64,000 bases of DNA from Aquimarina sp. TRL1 (GTDB taxonomy: Bacteria; Bacteroidota; Bacteroidia; Flavobacteriales; Flavobacteriaceae), in the NCBI RefSeq assembly GCF_013365535.1, contig NZ_CP053590.1, positions 2,470,501 through 2,534,500 of the forward strand. Direction: 5' to 3'. The translations under genes and the position numbers were made by a program. Of the stretch, positions 24,312 through 32,538 are shown piece by piece. The first letter of the stretch is position 1, and the number at the start of each line of letters is the position of its first letter. The notes beneath the pieces were generated by a model. That model worked only from the letters and a program-made list of their open reading frames with translations, was not told the origin of the DNA and ran no database searches.

Positions 24312-25433
24312 GTGGAACAGCAGGAATATATAACTCGGTTAGAGAATGAAAATAAGGAGCTTAAAAAGCGGTTGGGTAAAATCAATAAGCAAAAGCAAAA
24401 GTCAAATAAAATAAAAAAAGGACTTATTGGTTTGTTGAGCGTACCTCTTTTTGGAGTTCCTTTAAAAAAGAGTATTAGTAATGCTATTCATGAATATAAA
24501 GAACGGAAATCTGTATCAGTAGATACTGTATCAGATGTAACCTCTAATGTTATTTGGCGTGTCACAAGAATTGGTTTGTTTGCTATTTTAATGGCGGTAA
24601 TCCCTTCTCTGGTTTTATTGTATCAGACAAAATTATTGTATAATCAAAATGCAATGATTAAAAGTCAAAACAGTTTGATAGAAGCAGATAGACGTTCTTC
24701 TTTGGTAACTGTTATGGGAGATGTTCTTAGCGATGTAAACCAGGAACTAAAAAATAAAGCTAGTGGAGAACGAAGTATTAGCAGGACATTAGAAGCTAGA
24801 ATTGTGAGTCTCTCTATGGCGATGAAACCATATCAATTCAAAGAGAATGATCAGTTAATAGAAAAGCCGATTAGCCCAGAAAAGGGACAGCTGTTGTTTG
24901 CCTTATTGAGAAGTCAAATAGGGAAGCAGTCTTCGAGAGATATTTTTCTTACTGGAGATTTTAACTACACAAGTCTTAAAAATGCCAACTTGGGAAGAGG
25001 AGCGTTACTACAGTTTGCAAGGCTAAATCATTCTGATTTTAGTGGTTCGGAGATCGTGGAAGGAAACCTCAAAAGAGTAGAGCTTAAAGAGGCGAATCTT
25101 ACAGGGACTTTTTTGTCAGAATCAGACCTGAGTCAAGCAAATTTGTACAAAGCGGATATGAAAAAAGCCGAATTGATAGGGGTTAATTTTACAAATGCAA
25201 ATCTGTTTGGAGTAGATTTAACCGGGGCTAATTTGTCTGAAGCGACACTCTGGGGAACAAAATTAAAGAAAGCAAATTTGACAGCTGTGAAATTGGATAA
25301 TGCTATTGTACATAGAGAAGACTGGATTGCATATGTGTCTGATTCGCTGGATCTGGATGGGGGAAGTGATATTAGGAAGAACTATAGATTAAAGAAGCAA
25401 GGTAAAAAACAATTTCTCATAGTTGCGAAATAA
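24312..25433 (+). CDS. Membrane-anchored pentapeptide-repeat protein
   Basis: 373 residues, GTG start. Residues 1-30 are a coiled coil (EYITRLENENKELKKRLGK). A basic linker leads to one or two membrane helices at about 85-108 (LFAILMAVIPSLVLLYQTK). A helical segment follows, then about 20 pentapeptide repeats of the A(D/N)LXX type (about 220-335: LKEANLTGTFLSESDLSQAN and so on), which fold as a right-handed quadrilateral beta-helix. The domain probably faces the cytoplasm or periplasm as a binding scaffold; its partner is unknown. No enzymatic motif. Confidence 0.85.
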   Translation: MEQQEYITRLENENKELKKRLGKINKQKQKSNKIKKGLIGLLSVPLFGVPLKKSISNAIHEYKERKSVSVDTVSDVTSNVIWRVTRIGLFAILMAVIPSLVLLYQTKLLYNQNAMIKSQNSLIEADRRSSLVTVMGDVLSDVNQELKNKASGERSISRTLEARIVSLSMAMKPYQFKENDQLIEKPISPEKGQLLFALLRSQIGKQSSRDIFLTGDFNYTSLKNANLGRGALLQFARLNHSDFSGSEIVEGNLKRVELKEANLTGTFLSESDLSQANLYKADMKKAELIGVNFTNANLFGVDLTGANLSEATLWGTKLKKANLTAVKLDNAIVHREDWIAYVSDSLDLDGGSDIRKNYRLKKQGKKQFLIVAK

Positions 25434-25503
25434 GGAGTTGCTTCGATAAGAAAATAATGAAGATGCAAAAATCTTCGTTTTAATGTTTTGATTTTAAAAA
25501 ATA

Positions 25504-26082
25504 ATGATAGAAAAAGAAATTAATAAGCTGATGAAAAATCGAAGATCGATTTTTCCTGCTCAATATAATGATACAGCAATTACCAATGAATTTATAAATA
25601 CTTTATTAGAGAATGCGAATTGGGCACCGACGCATAAAATGACTGAACCATGGAGGTTTAAGGTGATTCAGGGAGAAGCCAAAGAGCGATTAGGAGCTTT
25701 TCTGGCGGATACTTATGCAGATATTACTGATGATGAGAACTTTTCTCCGTTTAAGCATAAAAAAATAAAAAACAACTGCAAAGCTGCTCATACGATTATA
25801 GCGATTTGCATGCAGCGGGACTTAAAAGAGCGTGTTCCAGAGTGGGAAGAAATTGCTTCTACAGCAATGGCAGTTCAGAATATGTGGTTAACATGCACGG
25901 CGAATGATATTGGGTGTTATTGGAGTAGTCCTAAGCTAATAACGTATATGCATGAATTTTTTGAATTAGGTGAAGGAGAAAAATGTTTAGGCTTCTTTTA
26001 TTTAGGAGGCTACGATAAGGAAGATGTGGAGCTGGTTTCAAAAAGAAATACGATCGCAGATAAAGTAGAATGGATGTCGTAA
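25504..26082 (+). CDS. Nitroreductase-family FMN oxidoreductase
   Basis: 192 residues. The N-terminal NRRSIFPAQYNDTAITNEFI has the R-R-S motif that contacts FMN phosphate, NWAPTHKMTEPWRFKVIQG follows, and the middle EIASTAMAVQNMWLTCTAND with ClG(F/Y)FYLGGYDKE at the C-terminus is typical of NfsA/NfnB-like proteins. It probably reduces nitro compounds or quinones with NAD(P)H; the natural substrate is unknown. Cytoplasmic and monocistronic, followed by a bidirectional terminator. Confidence 0.9.
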   Translation: MIEKEINKLMKNRRSIFPAQYNDTAITNEFINTLLENANWAPTHKMTEPWRFKVIQGEAKERLGAFLADTYADITDDENFSPFKHKKIKNNCKAAHTIIAICMQRDLKERVPEWEEIASTAMAVQNMWLTCTANDIGCYWSSPKLITYMHEFFELGEGEKCLGFFYLGGYDKEDVELVSKRNTIADKVEWMS

Positions 26083-26106
26083 AAAAAACAGAAATACAGA
26101 TATAAA

Positions 26107-26134
26107 AAGAGCCACATAAATATATGTGGCTCTT
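26107..26134. terminator. Bidirectional rho-independent terminator
   Basis: AAGAGCCACATA (26107-26118) and TATGTGGCTCTT (26123-26134), a perfect 12-bp stem with a 4-nt loop, between the convergent nitroreductase and lipoprotein genes. Confidence 0.85.
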
Positions 26135-26174
26135 CTGGTTTTATGCAATATGTATTGCATAATTATAGGTTGAA

Positions 26175-26621
26175 TTACTGAGCTAATTTAGCGCTTAATT
26201 CTTGTAATTTTTTAGCAGCAGCAGTAGTGTACTCTCCTAATTTTTTAGCGTCTTCAGCAGTAAGATCTTTTGTGAATTCCTGAGCTTTAGTAGCTAATTC
26301 CTGACCTTTAGTAGCTAAAGAAGATAAAGCAGTAGCATCTTTGCTTTCGATTGCTTTTGCGTAATCAGCAATGTATGCATCATAAGCCTTAACGTATTCT
26401 TGAACAGCAGGGTTGCTGAAAGAAACAGCATCAGTAGCTTCAGTAACAGCTTCTTTTACTTCTTCTTTTACTTCAGTAACAGCTTCTTTTACTTCTTCTT
26501 TTGCTTCAGTTGCAGCTTCTTCTACTTTGTCAGCAGCATCTTGAGCTTTATCAGTAGCTTCTTTACATGAGATAACTGATAAGAACATTAGAGCAATTGC
26601 TCCTAATAAAACTTTTTTCAT
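26175..26621 (-). CDS. Helical lipoprotein with KEEV-type repeats
   Basis: 148 residues from ATG 26621; an in-frame ATG 13 codons upstream would put extra residues before the signal peptide and is rejected. The signal sequence MKKVLLGAIALMFLSVISC ends in a lipobox with the lipidated Cys at 19. Residues 20-65 are a charged coiled coil with a repeated EVKEAVTEVKEEVKEAVTE pattern. The rest is an Ala/Lys-rich helical bundle. It is probably an abundant periplasmic or outer-membrane lipoprotein with a structural role; the function is not known. Confidence 0.85.
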   Translation of the reverse strand: MKKVLLGAIALMFLSVISCKEATDKAQDAADKVEEAATEAKEEVKEAVTEVKEEVKEAVTEATDAVSFSNPAVQEYVKAYDAYIADYAKAIESKDATALSSLATKGQELATKAQEFTKDLTAEDAKKLGEYTTAAAKKLQELSAKLAQ

Positions 26622-26814
26622 AATTGATAAAATATGATTTAACGGGTTATTAAACTCCAAATTTAATATTTTATTTCATATTACTCTGTTTTTTTATAGT
26701 AACTATTAGAAATAATAAGTTTTGATAAAAGAAATAATAGTTTTTGTAGGGGTGAAAATATGAAGTAGTGTATGTAAACTCTTTTTTATCAGTTTTTTGT
26801 GTATAATGGTTTGC

Positions 26815-27210
26815 TTAGTGTATTGCTTTGTTAGCTGTATGAGTTACTGAAGAGGCAACATGATTGTTTTTTAAGTTTCTCAATATTTCATCCATATCAA
26901 TTAGTATCTGATAATCTGTATACCTTAATACGGTTATACCTAGAGAAGGAATACATAGCTTTTTAGTTGCATCCTGATTATAGATGTCATACGATTCATG
27001 TGTATAACTGTCTATTTCTATTGCAACCTTAGAAACCGGACAATAAAAATCAAATTTATAATTTTCTATAGTGTAGTTTCTTAGGAAGTTATATCCTTTT
27101 TTGATTAATTCTTTATGTAATTTTTCTAATGTTGACATGGCGTTGTCCAATGAATGTCGAATGATTTTTTCTGTAGTAAAAGAAGTTGTTGAGATATATG
27201 ATGCTGACAT
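26815..27210 (-). CDS. DUF559 (PD-(D/E)XK-like) nuclease-family protein
   Basis: 131 residues from ATG 27210 (MSASYISTTSF). The longer frame starting at 27258 is rejected because a full promoter on this strand ends downstream of it. The core NYTIENYKFDFYCPVSKVAIEID shows the D...(E)xD pattern of the PD-(D/E)XK fold used by DUF559/Vsr-like proteins, then a D and K (NQDATKK) and the ITVLRYTDYQI strand. Similar domains occur as restriction- or repair-type endonucleases; activity here is inference. It is divergent from an S24-type repressor, and mirror-image operators lie in both promoters, so the repressor probably controls it. Confidence 0.78.
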   Translation of the reverse strand: MSASYISTTSFTTEKIIRHSLDNAMSTLEKLHKELIKKGYNFLRNYTIENYKFDFYCPVSKVAIEIDSYTHESYDIYNQDATKKLCIPSLGITVLRYTDYQILIDMDEILRNLKNNHVASSVTHTANKAIH

Positions 27211-27236
27211 AAAAGTATCTGTATTTGTATTTTTTC

Positions 27237-27268
27237 CAAAATTATGGAATATTTCCATTTACAGCAAA
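27237..27268 (-). promoter_or_regulatory. Promoter of the DUF559 gene with embedded operator
   Basis: Read on the minus strand: TTTG (27265-27268), exactly 20 bp, then TAATTTTG (27237-27244), a full match to the Bacteroidota consensus. The palindromic site GGAA-tat-TTCC (27246-27256) fills the spacer, so a protein bound there would block sigma factor. The predicted transcript start (about 27230) lies after the ATG at 27258. Confidence 0.78.
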
Positions 27269-27286
27269 TAAAAAACAATAAAAAAA

Positions 27287-27314
27287 GGAAATATTCCTAA
27301 ATTGCGTATCTTTG
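27287..27314 (+). promoter_or_regulatory. Promoter of the S24 repressor gene with mirror-image operator
   Basis: TATCTTTG at 27307-27314 fits the -7 box; no clear TTTG lies at -33. GGAA-ata-TTCC (27287-27297) lies just upstream and is the exact inverse of the site at 27246-27256. The two sites, 41 bp apart, probably bind the encoded repressor (autoregulation). Confidence 0.65.
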
Positions 27315-27364
27315 TGTAGTAAAGATTCCAAATTTAACCTTAAAAATATTCTAATACTCTTTCT

Positions 27365-28129
27365 ATGGGAGATACTTCAGACATTATAAAGCGATTTAAA
27401 CAAATAAGGGAAGATCACAGATATACACAATCTGAATTTGCTAAATTACTAGGAATAAAAAATTCAACAGCAGATATAGAAAGAGGGAAAACAAAAATTT
27501 CAGGATTAGTAGTGGCTAAATTGTTGGAACACTTTAATATAAATCCTCTGTGGTTGTTTGGAGAGAGTAATAAAAAAGAAATTTATTGGAATAGTGTAGA
27601 TGTCTCTCCAAAAGTAGTAACGGTTGATAGCACTGATAATGAAAATATGGTCTTGGTTAATATTAAAGCAGCTGCTGGATATCCACATAATATTCAAGAT
27701 GTAGATTGGTATCAGCAATTACCGGCTTTTGATATTCCTCTGCCCGAATACAGACATGCTAGCTATAGAGGGTTTCAGGTAGAAGGGGATAGTATGTTGC
27801 CTTCTTTAGAACCTAAAGAATGGGTAATTGGCAAAGGAGTTGCATCGTTGGCGGAGATTGGTAATAATAGTATCTGTGTTGTCGTCTTGGCAGATAGTGT
27901 ACTGGTTAAAAAGATTCGCAGAAGTGATGATAATACCGAAGTTACATTAATTTCTCTGAATCCTGAATATCCTCCGGTAACAATAGCATCTCACGATATT
28001 ATGGAATTATGGGAAGTCAATAGTAAGTTGAGTTTTAATATTGATACGACGGGAGAAACATTGGATATTAAAAAACTTCAGGATGCGATGATGAGTTTAA
28101 CCGAGGAGGTGAGATCTTTAAAAAAATAA
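27365..28129 (+). CDS. XRE-family repressor with S24 (LexA/CI-like) peptidase domain
   Basis: 254 residues. An N-terminal helix-turn-helix (RFKQIREDHRYTQSEFAKLL, about 9-65) is followed by an S24 peptidase-like domain: the nucleophile Ser in VEGDSMLPSL (about 143) and the general base Lys in SVLVKKIRRS (about 180). A possible Ala-Gly self-cleavage site is in NIKAAAGYPHN (about 99). Such proteins are phage- or stress-type repressors that inactivate themselves. The last 30 residues form a helix/coiled coil. It probably represses itself and the divergent DUF559 gene through the two GGAAnnnTTCC sites. No phage genes are near. Confidence 0.9.
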   Translation: MGDTSDIIKRFKQIREDHRYTQSEFAKLLGIKNSTADIERGKTKISGLVVAKLLEHFNINPLWLFGESNKKEIYWNSVDVSPKVVTVDSTDNENMVLVNIKAAAGYPHNIQDVDWYQQLPAFDIPLPEYRHASYRGFQVEGDSMLPSLEPKEWVIGKGVASLAEIGNNSICVVVLADSVLVKKIRRSDDNTEVTLISLNPEYPPVTIASHDIMELWEVNSKLSFNIDTTGETLDIKKLQDAMMSLTEEVRSLKK

Positions 28130-29125
28130 TTATTTGATGAATCCTGCTTTTTGCGCATGTTGTTCTGCCTCTGCAGAAGAGTGAATGATAAGCGTGGGAC
28201 AAGAGCTGTGAGTATCAATTAGTTTTTGGATTCTCTGTTCTTTTTTTTGGTGATTTACACTTCTTAAATAAATTGCCAGGATTCTATCTGGATATTTTTT
28301 GGTAATAGCGATATAAATATCAGCATCTTTTTCTCCACAATCACCAATCAATATAAATTTCATTTCAGGATAGGTTGTAAGAAGGTTGATGATTTCTTGT
28401 TCTTTGTGTGGTATTTTTGGTTTTGGAGTTTTGTCAAATGGAGTCCTGAAATCTCTTAATAAAATGGGACCTTTAGGAAAACTATAAGTGTTCAGAAATG
28501 CAGTGAGATAATCGTATAGGTTCCAGGGGCTGTTGCTTACATAAAAAATAGGGTTTTTATGAGAAGGGCTGGTTCCTTGGTGTAGTTTTTTATAAAAGTC
28601 TACTGTGCCTTCTAGTGGGAGTCTTTTATCGAAGTTTTTAAAAAGAGTATTTATAATAACACGCCATTTAAATAAAGAAGTAACTCCTGTGTGGAGAATG
28701 GTATCGTCTATATCGCTAATTACTCCGTAGGTAGCCATGGAATCTGGAATCAGGATTTCTCCTTTGAAGCTATTATTAGCTGTTATAGGTTGTTTACAGT
28801 CCAGAAAAGATACTGTGTAAGGAGTCCAGGTGTTTTTTAGAACATTTGTATGCTGTACAATCTTTTCTTTGTCAAAATGATAGTACCCTTCTTCGTCAGT
28901 GGTGGTGATAAAAGTAGTACCATCAGCAAGGGTTAGCTTGATTTTAATATGAGGAATTTCATCACTCTCGAATTGTTTATAAAAGTTTTTGAGAGTTTTT
29001 CGGATACCGAGACCACTACTAAATTCAATATTCTTATCCTTTAGTGCCCGACCGGTAATTCGGCTTTTAATAGCAGATCCATAGCTTAAATATGAGTTGA
29101 TACGTAATGGTTTTTTTTTAAACAT
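28130..29125 (-). CDS. App1-family phosphatase (DUF2183)
   Basis: 331 residues. The C-terminal half (about 130-331) has the HAD-like motif VISDIDDTILHTG (DxDxT, about 137), then FYVSNSPWNLYDYL and LIGDCGEKDADIY, matching the APP1 catalytic domain, whose yeast member is a phosphatidate phosphatase. Residues 50-120 form a small beta domain (IKIKLTLADGTTFITTTDEE). There is no signal peptide. The substrate in bacteria is uncertain, likely a phospholipid or phospho-compound. Its stop abuts that of the convergent repressor gene with no gap. Confidence 0.88.
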   Translation of the reverse strand: MFKKKPLRINSYLSYGSAIKSRITGRALKDKNIEFSSGLGIRKTLKNFYKQFESDEIPHIKIKLTLADGTTFITTTDEEGYYHFDKEKIVQHTNVLKNTWTPYTVSFLDCKQPITANNSFKGEILIPDSMATYGVISDIDDTILHTGVTSLFKWRVIINTLFKNFDKRLPLEGTVDFYKKLHQGTSPSHKNPIFYVSNSPWNLYDYLTAFLNTYSFPKGPILLRDFRTPFDKTPKPKIPHKEQEIINLLTTYPEMKFILIGDCGEKDADIYIAITKKYPDRILAIYLRSVNHQKKEQRIQKLIDTHSSCPTLIIHSSAEAEQHAQKAGFIK

Positions 29126-29152
29126 AGATCTGTTAATGAGGGATAAAGATAG

Positions 29153-29178
29153 AAAACCTCGCTTATAAGCGAGGTTTT
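29153..29178. terminator. Rho-independent terminator after hppA
   Basis: A perfect palindrome AAAACCTCGCTTA / TAAGCGAGGTTTT between the end of hppA and the start of the downstream phosphatase gene. On the minus strand it is followed by further T-rich sequence. Confidence 0.8.
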
Positions 29179-29200
29179 TTGAAGGTATTTTGTTTTAAAA

Positions 29201-31543
29201 TTATTGTAAGGTTGCCTTAATCTTTTCAATTTCAGCCTTCACTTCTGCTTCACTACCTACAATAGTTCGTGTTTCTTGTAGTTGTTTTCCTTTTTGAGTA
29301 GAAGAAATTGTAACGGTTGCAGTTGTGCTATCGTGTTCTTTTTTCATTTCTACACGTATTTCTTTTTTAGTTTCAGCTACAGCTGTTTCTCCACTGTGAT
29401 TACCTAGGAGCGGAGCAATTACAAGACCGACAAGACAAGTTAGTTTTATCAGGATATTCATAGAAGGACCAGATGTGTCTTTAAATGGATCGCCAACCGT
29501 ATCTCCTGTAACCGCAGCTTTATGTGCATCAGAACCTTTGTAGGTCATTTCTCCATCAATTTCTACTCCTGCTTCAAAGGATTTTTTTGCATTATCCCAG
29601 GCACCTCCTGCATTATTCTGAAAAATTGCCCACATCACACCAGAAACACAAACTCCAGCCATATACCCTCCTAGTGGCTCAGCACCAAATAATACACCAA
29701 TTATGATTGGAGAGATAATAGTGATTAGTCCTGGTAATATCATTTCTTTAAGTGCTGCTTTTGTAGAGATGTCTACACATTTTGCATATTCAGGGGTTCC
29801 GGTTCCTTCCATAATCCCTGGTATTTCTTTGAACTGTCTTCGTACTTCTTGTACCATTTCCATGGCTGCTTTTCCTACTGATTTCATAGCCAGTGCAGAG
29901 AATACTACTGGGATCATCCCTCCGACAAACAGGGCTGCAAGTACATCTGCTTTAAAAATATTTATTCCGTCAATACCTGTAAAAGTTACATAGGCTGCAA
30001 ATAGTGCTAATGCGGTTAGTGCAGCTGATGCAATGGCAAATCCTTTACCGACAGCAGCAGTTGTGTTTCCTACAGAATCGAGAATATCGGTACGTTCTCT
30101 TACATGGTCTTCCAGTTCGCTCATTTCAGCAACTCCTCCTGCATTATCTGCAATAGGTCCAAAAGCATCAATAGCAAGTTGCATAGCTGTAGTAGCCATC
30201 ATTGCAGAAGCGGCCATAGCCACCCCATAAAAACCAGCAAGCTCATAAGAACCATATATGGCAGCAGCAAATAATAATACGGATGAAAAGGTTGATTTCA
30301 TTCCTACAGATAGCCCGGCAATAATATTGGTGGCAGCTCCCGTAGAACTGTTTTGTACAATGTCTAAAACTGGTTTTTTTCCCAGACTGGTATAGTATGC
30401 TGTAACCATCGAAATTAACGCACCTACTGCCAATCCTATGATTGTAGCATAGAAAACATTTAGAGAAGAGATGTTTTTAATTCCTTCTCCAAAAAAGTTC
30501 ATCTGTAGTGTTTGAGGAAGCATAAAATCAATAAGGAAGTAGCTGGCAATTACAGTTAGTCCAATTGCTACCCAATTACCTAGATCAAGTGCTTTCTGTA
30601 CGTTTGCTTCTTTAGCATTGTTATCTTTAATACTTACCAGAAAAGTTCCAATAATCGAGGCTAGAATACCAACTCCAGCTATAACTACAGGGAGTAATAT
30701 AGGCCCCATATTTCCGAAATCATCTGAAAACTGGGAATTTGCAGAAATATCTCTAATGACATAATTACCTAAAACCATGGCAGCAAGAACAGTCGCTACA
30801 TATGATCCAAAAAGATCCGCTCCCATTCCTGCAACATCTCCAACATTATCCCCAACATTATCTGCAATAGTTGCAGGGTTTCTTGGGTCATCTTCAGGGA
30901 TTCCTGCTTCTACTTTTCCTACAAGGTCAGCTCCTACATCTGCCGCTTTGGTATATATTCCTCCTCCAACTCTGGCAAAAAGAGCGATAGATTCAGCACC
31001 AAGGGAGAACCCAGCCAAAGCTTCTAGTACGATAGTCATATTGGTATAGAAAGATCCTTCATTGCCCATAAATTGGTTGATGAAGAATAAAAAGAAAATA
31101 CTTAATCCTAATACTGCCAGACCAGCAACACCTAGTCCCATAACAGTTCCTCCTCCAAAAGATACTTTGAGGGCTTGAGGAAGACTGGTTTTGGCAGCTT
31201 CAGCTGTTCTTGCATTGGCATCAGTAGCAATTCGCATTCCGATATTACCAGCAAGTGCTGAAAAAATTGCACCAAATATAAAAGCCGGAACAATCATCCA
31301 GCTAGTTGTCTCAACAAATAAGGATATGCTAAATAATGCAACAGAAGCTACAATAACAAATACGAGTAGTAACCTGTATTCTGCGGCTAAAAATGCTAAA
31401 GCTCCTTCTTTAATGCTTTTGGAGATATTCTGCATTTTCTCGCTCCCGGGACTTTGTTTTTTTACCCAGGACATTTTTATAAACATGAAAAGTAATCCTA
31501 ATATAGATAAGGCAATTGGCACATAAATTATGTTTGATTTCAT
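29201..31543 (-). CDS. hppA: Membrane-bound cation-pumping pyrophosphatase (V-type)
   Basis: 780 residues from ATG 31543 ([17 protein letters not shown]); the frame extends 16 codons further upstream but that addition is not membrane-like. It hydrolyses cytoplasmic pyrophosphate and pumps H+ or Na+. About 16 helices. Substrate-site motifs: [36 protein letters not shown] and [15 protein letters not shown]. In [10 protein letters not shown] the position that is Lys in K+-independent enzymes is Ala, which predicts a K+-dependent enzyme; many of these pump Na+. A roughly 60-residue charged C-terminal tail after the last helix is extra. The soluble pyrophosphatase gene lies just upstream on the same strand. 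Confidence 0.96.
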   Translation of the reverse strand: MKSNIIYVPIALSILGLLFMFIKMSWVKKQSPGSEKMQNISKSIKEGALAFLAAEYRLLLVFVIVASVALFSISLFVETTSWMIVPAFIFGAIFSALAGNIGMRIATDANARTAEAAKTSLPQALKVSFGGGTVMGLGVAGLAVLGLSIFFLFFINQFMGNEGSFYTNMTIVLEALAGFSLGAESIALFARVGGGIYTKAADVGADLVGKVEAGIPEDDPRNPATIADNVGDNVGDVAGMGADLFGSYVATVLAAMVLGNYVIRDISANSQFSDDFGNMGPILLPVVIAGVGILASIIGTFLVSIKDNNAKEANVQKALDLGNWVAIGLTVIASYFLIDFMLPQTLQMNFFGEGIKNISSLNVFYATIIGLAVGALISMVTAYYTSLGKKPVLDIVQNSSTGAATNIIAGLSVGMKSTFSSVLLFAAAIYGSYELAGFYGVAMAASAMMATTAMQLAIDAFGPIADNAGGVAEMSELEDHVRERTDILDSVGNTTAAVGKGFAIASAALTALALFAAYVTFTGIDGINIFKADVLAALFVGGMIPVVFSALAMKSVGKAAMEMVQEVRRQFKEIPGIMEGTGTPEYAKCVDISTKAALKEMILPGLITIISPIIIGVLFGAEPLGGYMAGVCVSGVMWAIFQNNAGGAWDNAKKSFEAGVEIDGEMTYKGSDAHKAAVTGDTVGDPFKDTSGPSMNILIKLTCLVGLVIAPLLGNHSGETAVAETKKEIRVEMKKEHDSTTATVTISSTQKGKQLQETRTIVGSEAEVKAEIEKIKATLQ

Positions 31544-31781
31544 ATGTGTGATTTTAGTTAATAAGTAGTTAAATGTAATGAAATTCATCAAGATAGAGAA
31601 GATGAAGGAAAAGAGAAGCTTCTTTTTTTTATGTTAAAGTGATGGAAAGAGTTGTTAAAAATAAAAAGAAAGCTTATCGCGTATTTTTAATACGGGATGT
31701 AGGTTATTTCAGAATTGAAGAGAAAAATAGGAGGTAAGAAGAGTATAAAATATGGGTTTTTTCTGTAGAAAATAGCAATAT

Positions 31782-31816
31782 AAAAAAGCCAACTATGTTC
31801 AATAGTTGGCTTTTTT
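31782..31816 (-). terminator. Rho-independent terminator after ppa
   Basis: AAAAAAGCCAACTA and TAGTTGGCTTTTTT around a 7-nt loop, 23 bp after the ppa stop on the minus strand. It separates ppa from hppA, so the two pyrophosphatase genes are probably separate transcripts. Confidence 0.85.
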
Positions 31817-31838
31817 ATGCTTTTATATCAGGTGCTAT

Positions 31839-32369
31839 TTATGCAATGCTAAAAAGTCCTTTTGGTTTATCTGCTAATTCGTCAAAACGTTTTACACAAG
31901 CTTTGATAATGTCCTTAGCTTCGGTAACATTCCCCCAGTCACCTACATCAACTTTTTTCTTTTCCAAATCTTTATACACCTGGAAGAAATGCTCTATTTC
32001 CTGGATTAAATGAGGGTTTAGTTCATTGATATCAGAAATTCTGTTAGCAATAGGGTCAGAAATTGGAACGCAAATGATTTTTTCATCTGGTCCTTTTTCA
32101 TCAGCCATGTGAAAAACACCAATAGGCTTCACTTCGATTACGCAACCTGGGAATGTAGGTTCTGTAACTAATACTAATACGTCTAAAGGATCTCCGTCTA
32201 GTGCTAAAGTTTCAGGAATGAATCCATAATCAGCCGGGTACATCATTGAAGAGAAAATCATACGATCATATCGTATTTTTTTCATATCAAAGTCGTATTC
32301 GTATTTATTTCTACTTCCCTTAGGTATTTCGATTAGTACATCAAAACTATCACGAGTTGCTGCGCTCAT
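31839..32369 (-). CDS. ppa: Soluble inorganic pyrophosphatase (family I)
   Basis: 176 residues, the usual length. It hydrolyses pyrophosphate in the cytoplasm and so drives biosynthetic reactions. Motifs: IEIPKGSRNKYEYD, RMIFSSMMYPADYGFIPET and the metal-binding signature DGDPLDVLVLV, then KPIGVFHMADEKGPDEKIIC. A minus-strand -7 box TATATTTG lies at 32397-32404. It sits next to hppA but behind a terminator. Confidence 0.97.
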   Translation of the reverse strand: MSAATRDSFDVLIEIPKGSRNKYEYDFDMKKIRYDRMIFSSMMYPADYGFIPETLALDGDPLDVLVLVTEPTFPGCVIEVKPIGVFHMADEKGPDEKIICVPISDPIANRISDINELNPHLIQEIEHFFQVYKDLEKKKVDVGDWGNVTEAKDIIKACVKRFDELADKPKGLFSIA

Positions 32370-32396
32370 ATTTTTTCTATTTTTTTAAATCGGCGT

Positions 32397-32404
32397 CAAA
32401 TATA
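32397..32404 (-). promoter_or_regulatory. -7 box of ppa
   Basis: TATATTTG on the minus strand, 28 bp before the ppa ATG. It matches TAnnTTTG; no good -33 TTTG is visible. Confidence 0.5.
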
Positions 32405-32538
32405 GTTATTCCTTAGCCGTAGGGGAAATTTATAGACGAAAAATATAATGGTTTTCGCAAAATTAACTTTACGTTAAAACCCTAGGCGAAATTTTGTAAA
32501 ATCTGTAAAATAATTTTGGTTTTCCGAAGAATGATATA

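Noticed and set aside
27211..27258. Longer N-terminus of the DUF559 protein
   Set aside because: A full TTTG-20-TAATTTTG promoter on the same strand covers this start, so it would lie upstream of the transcript start.
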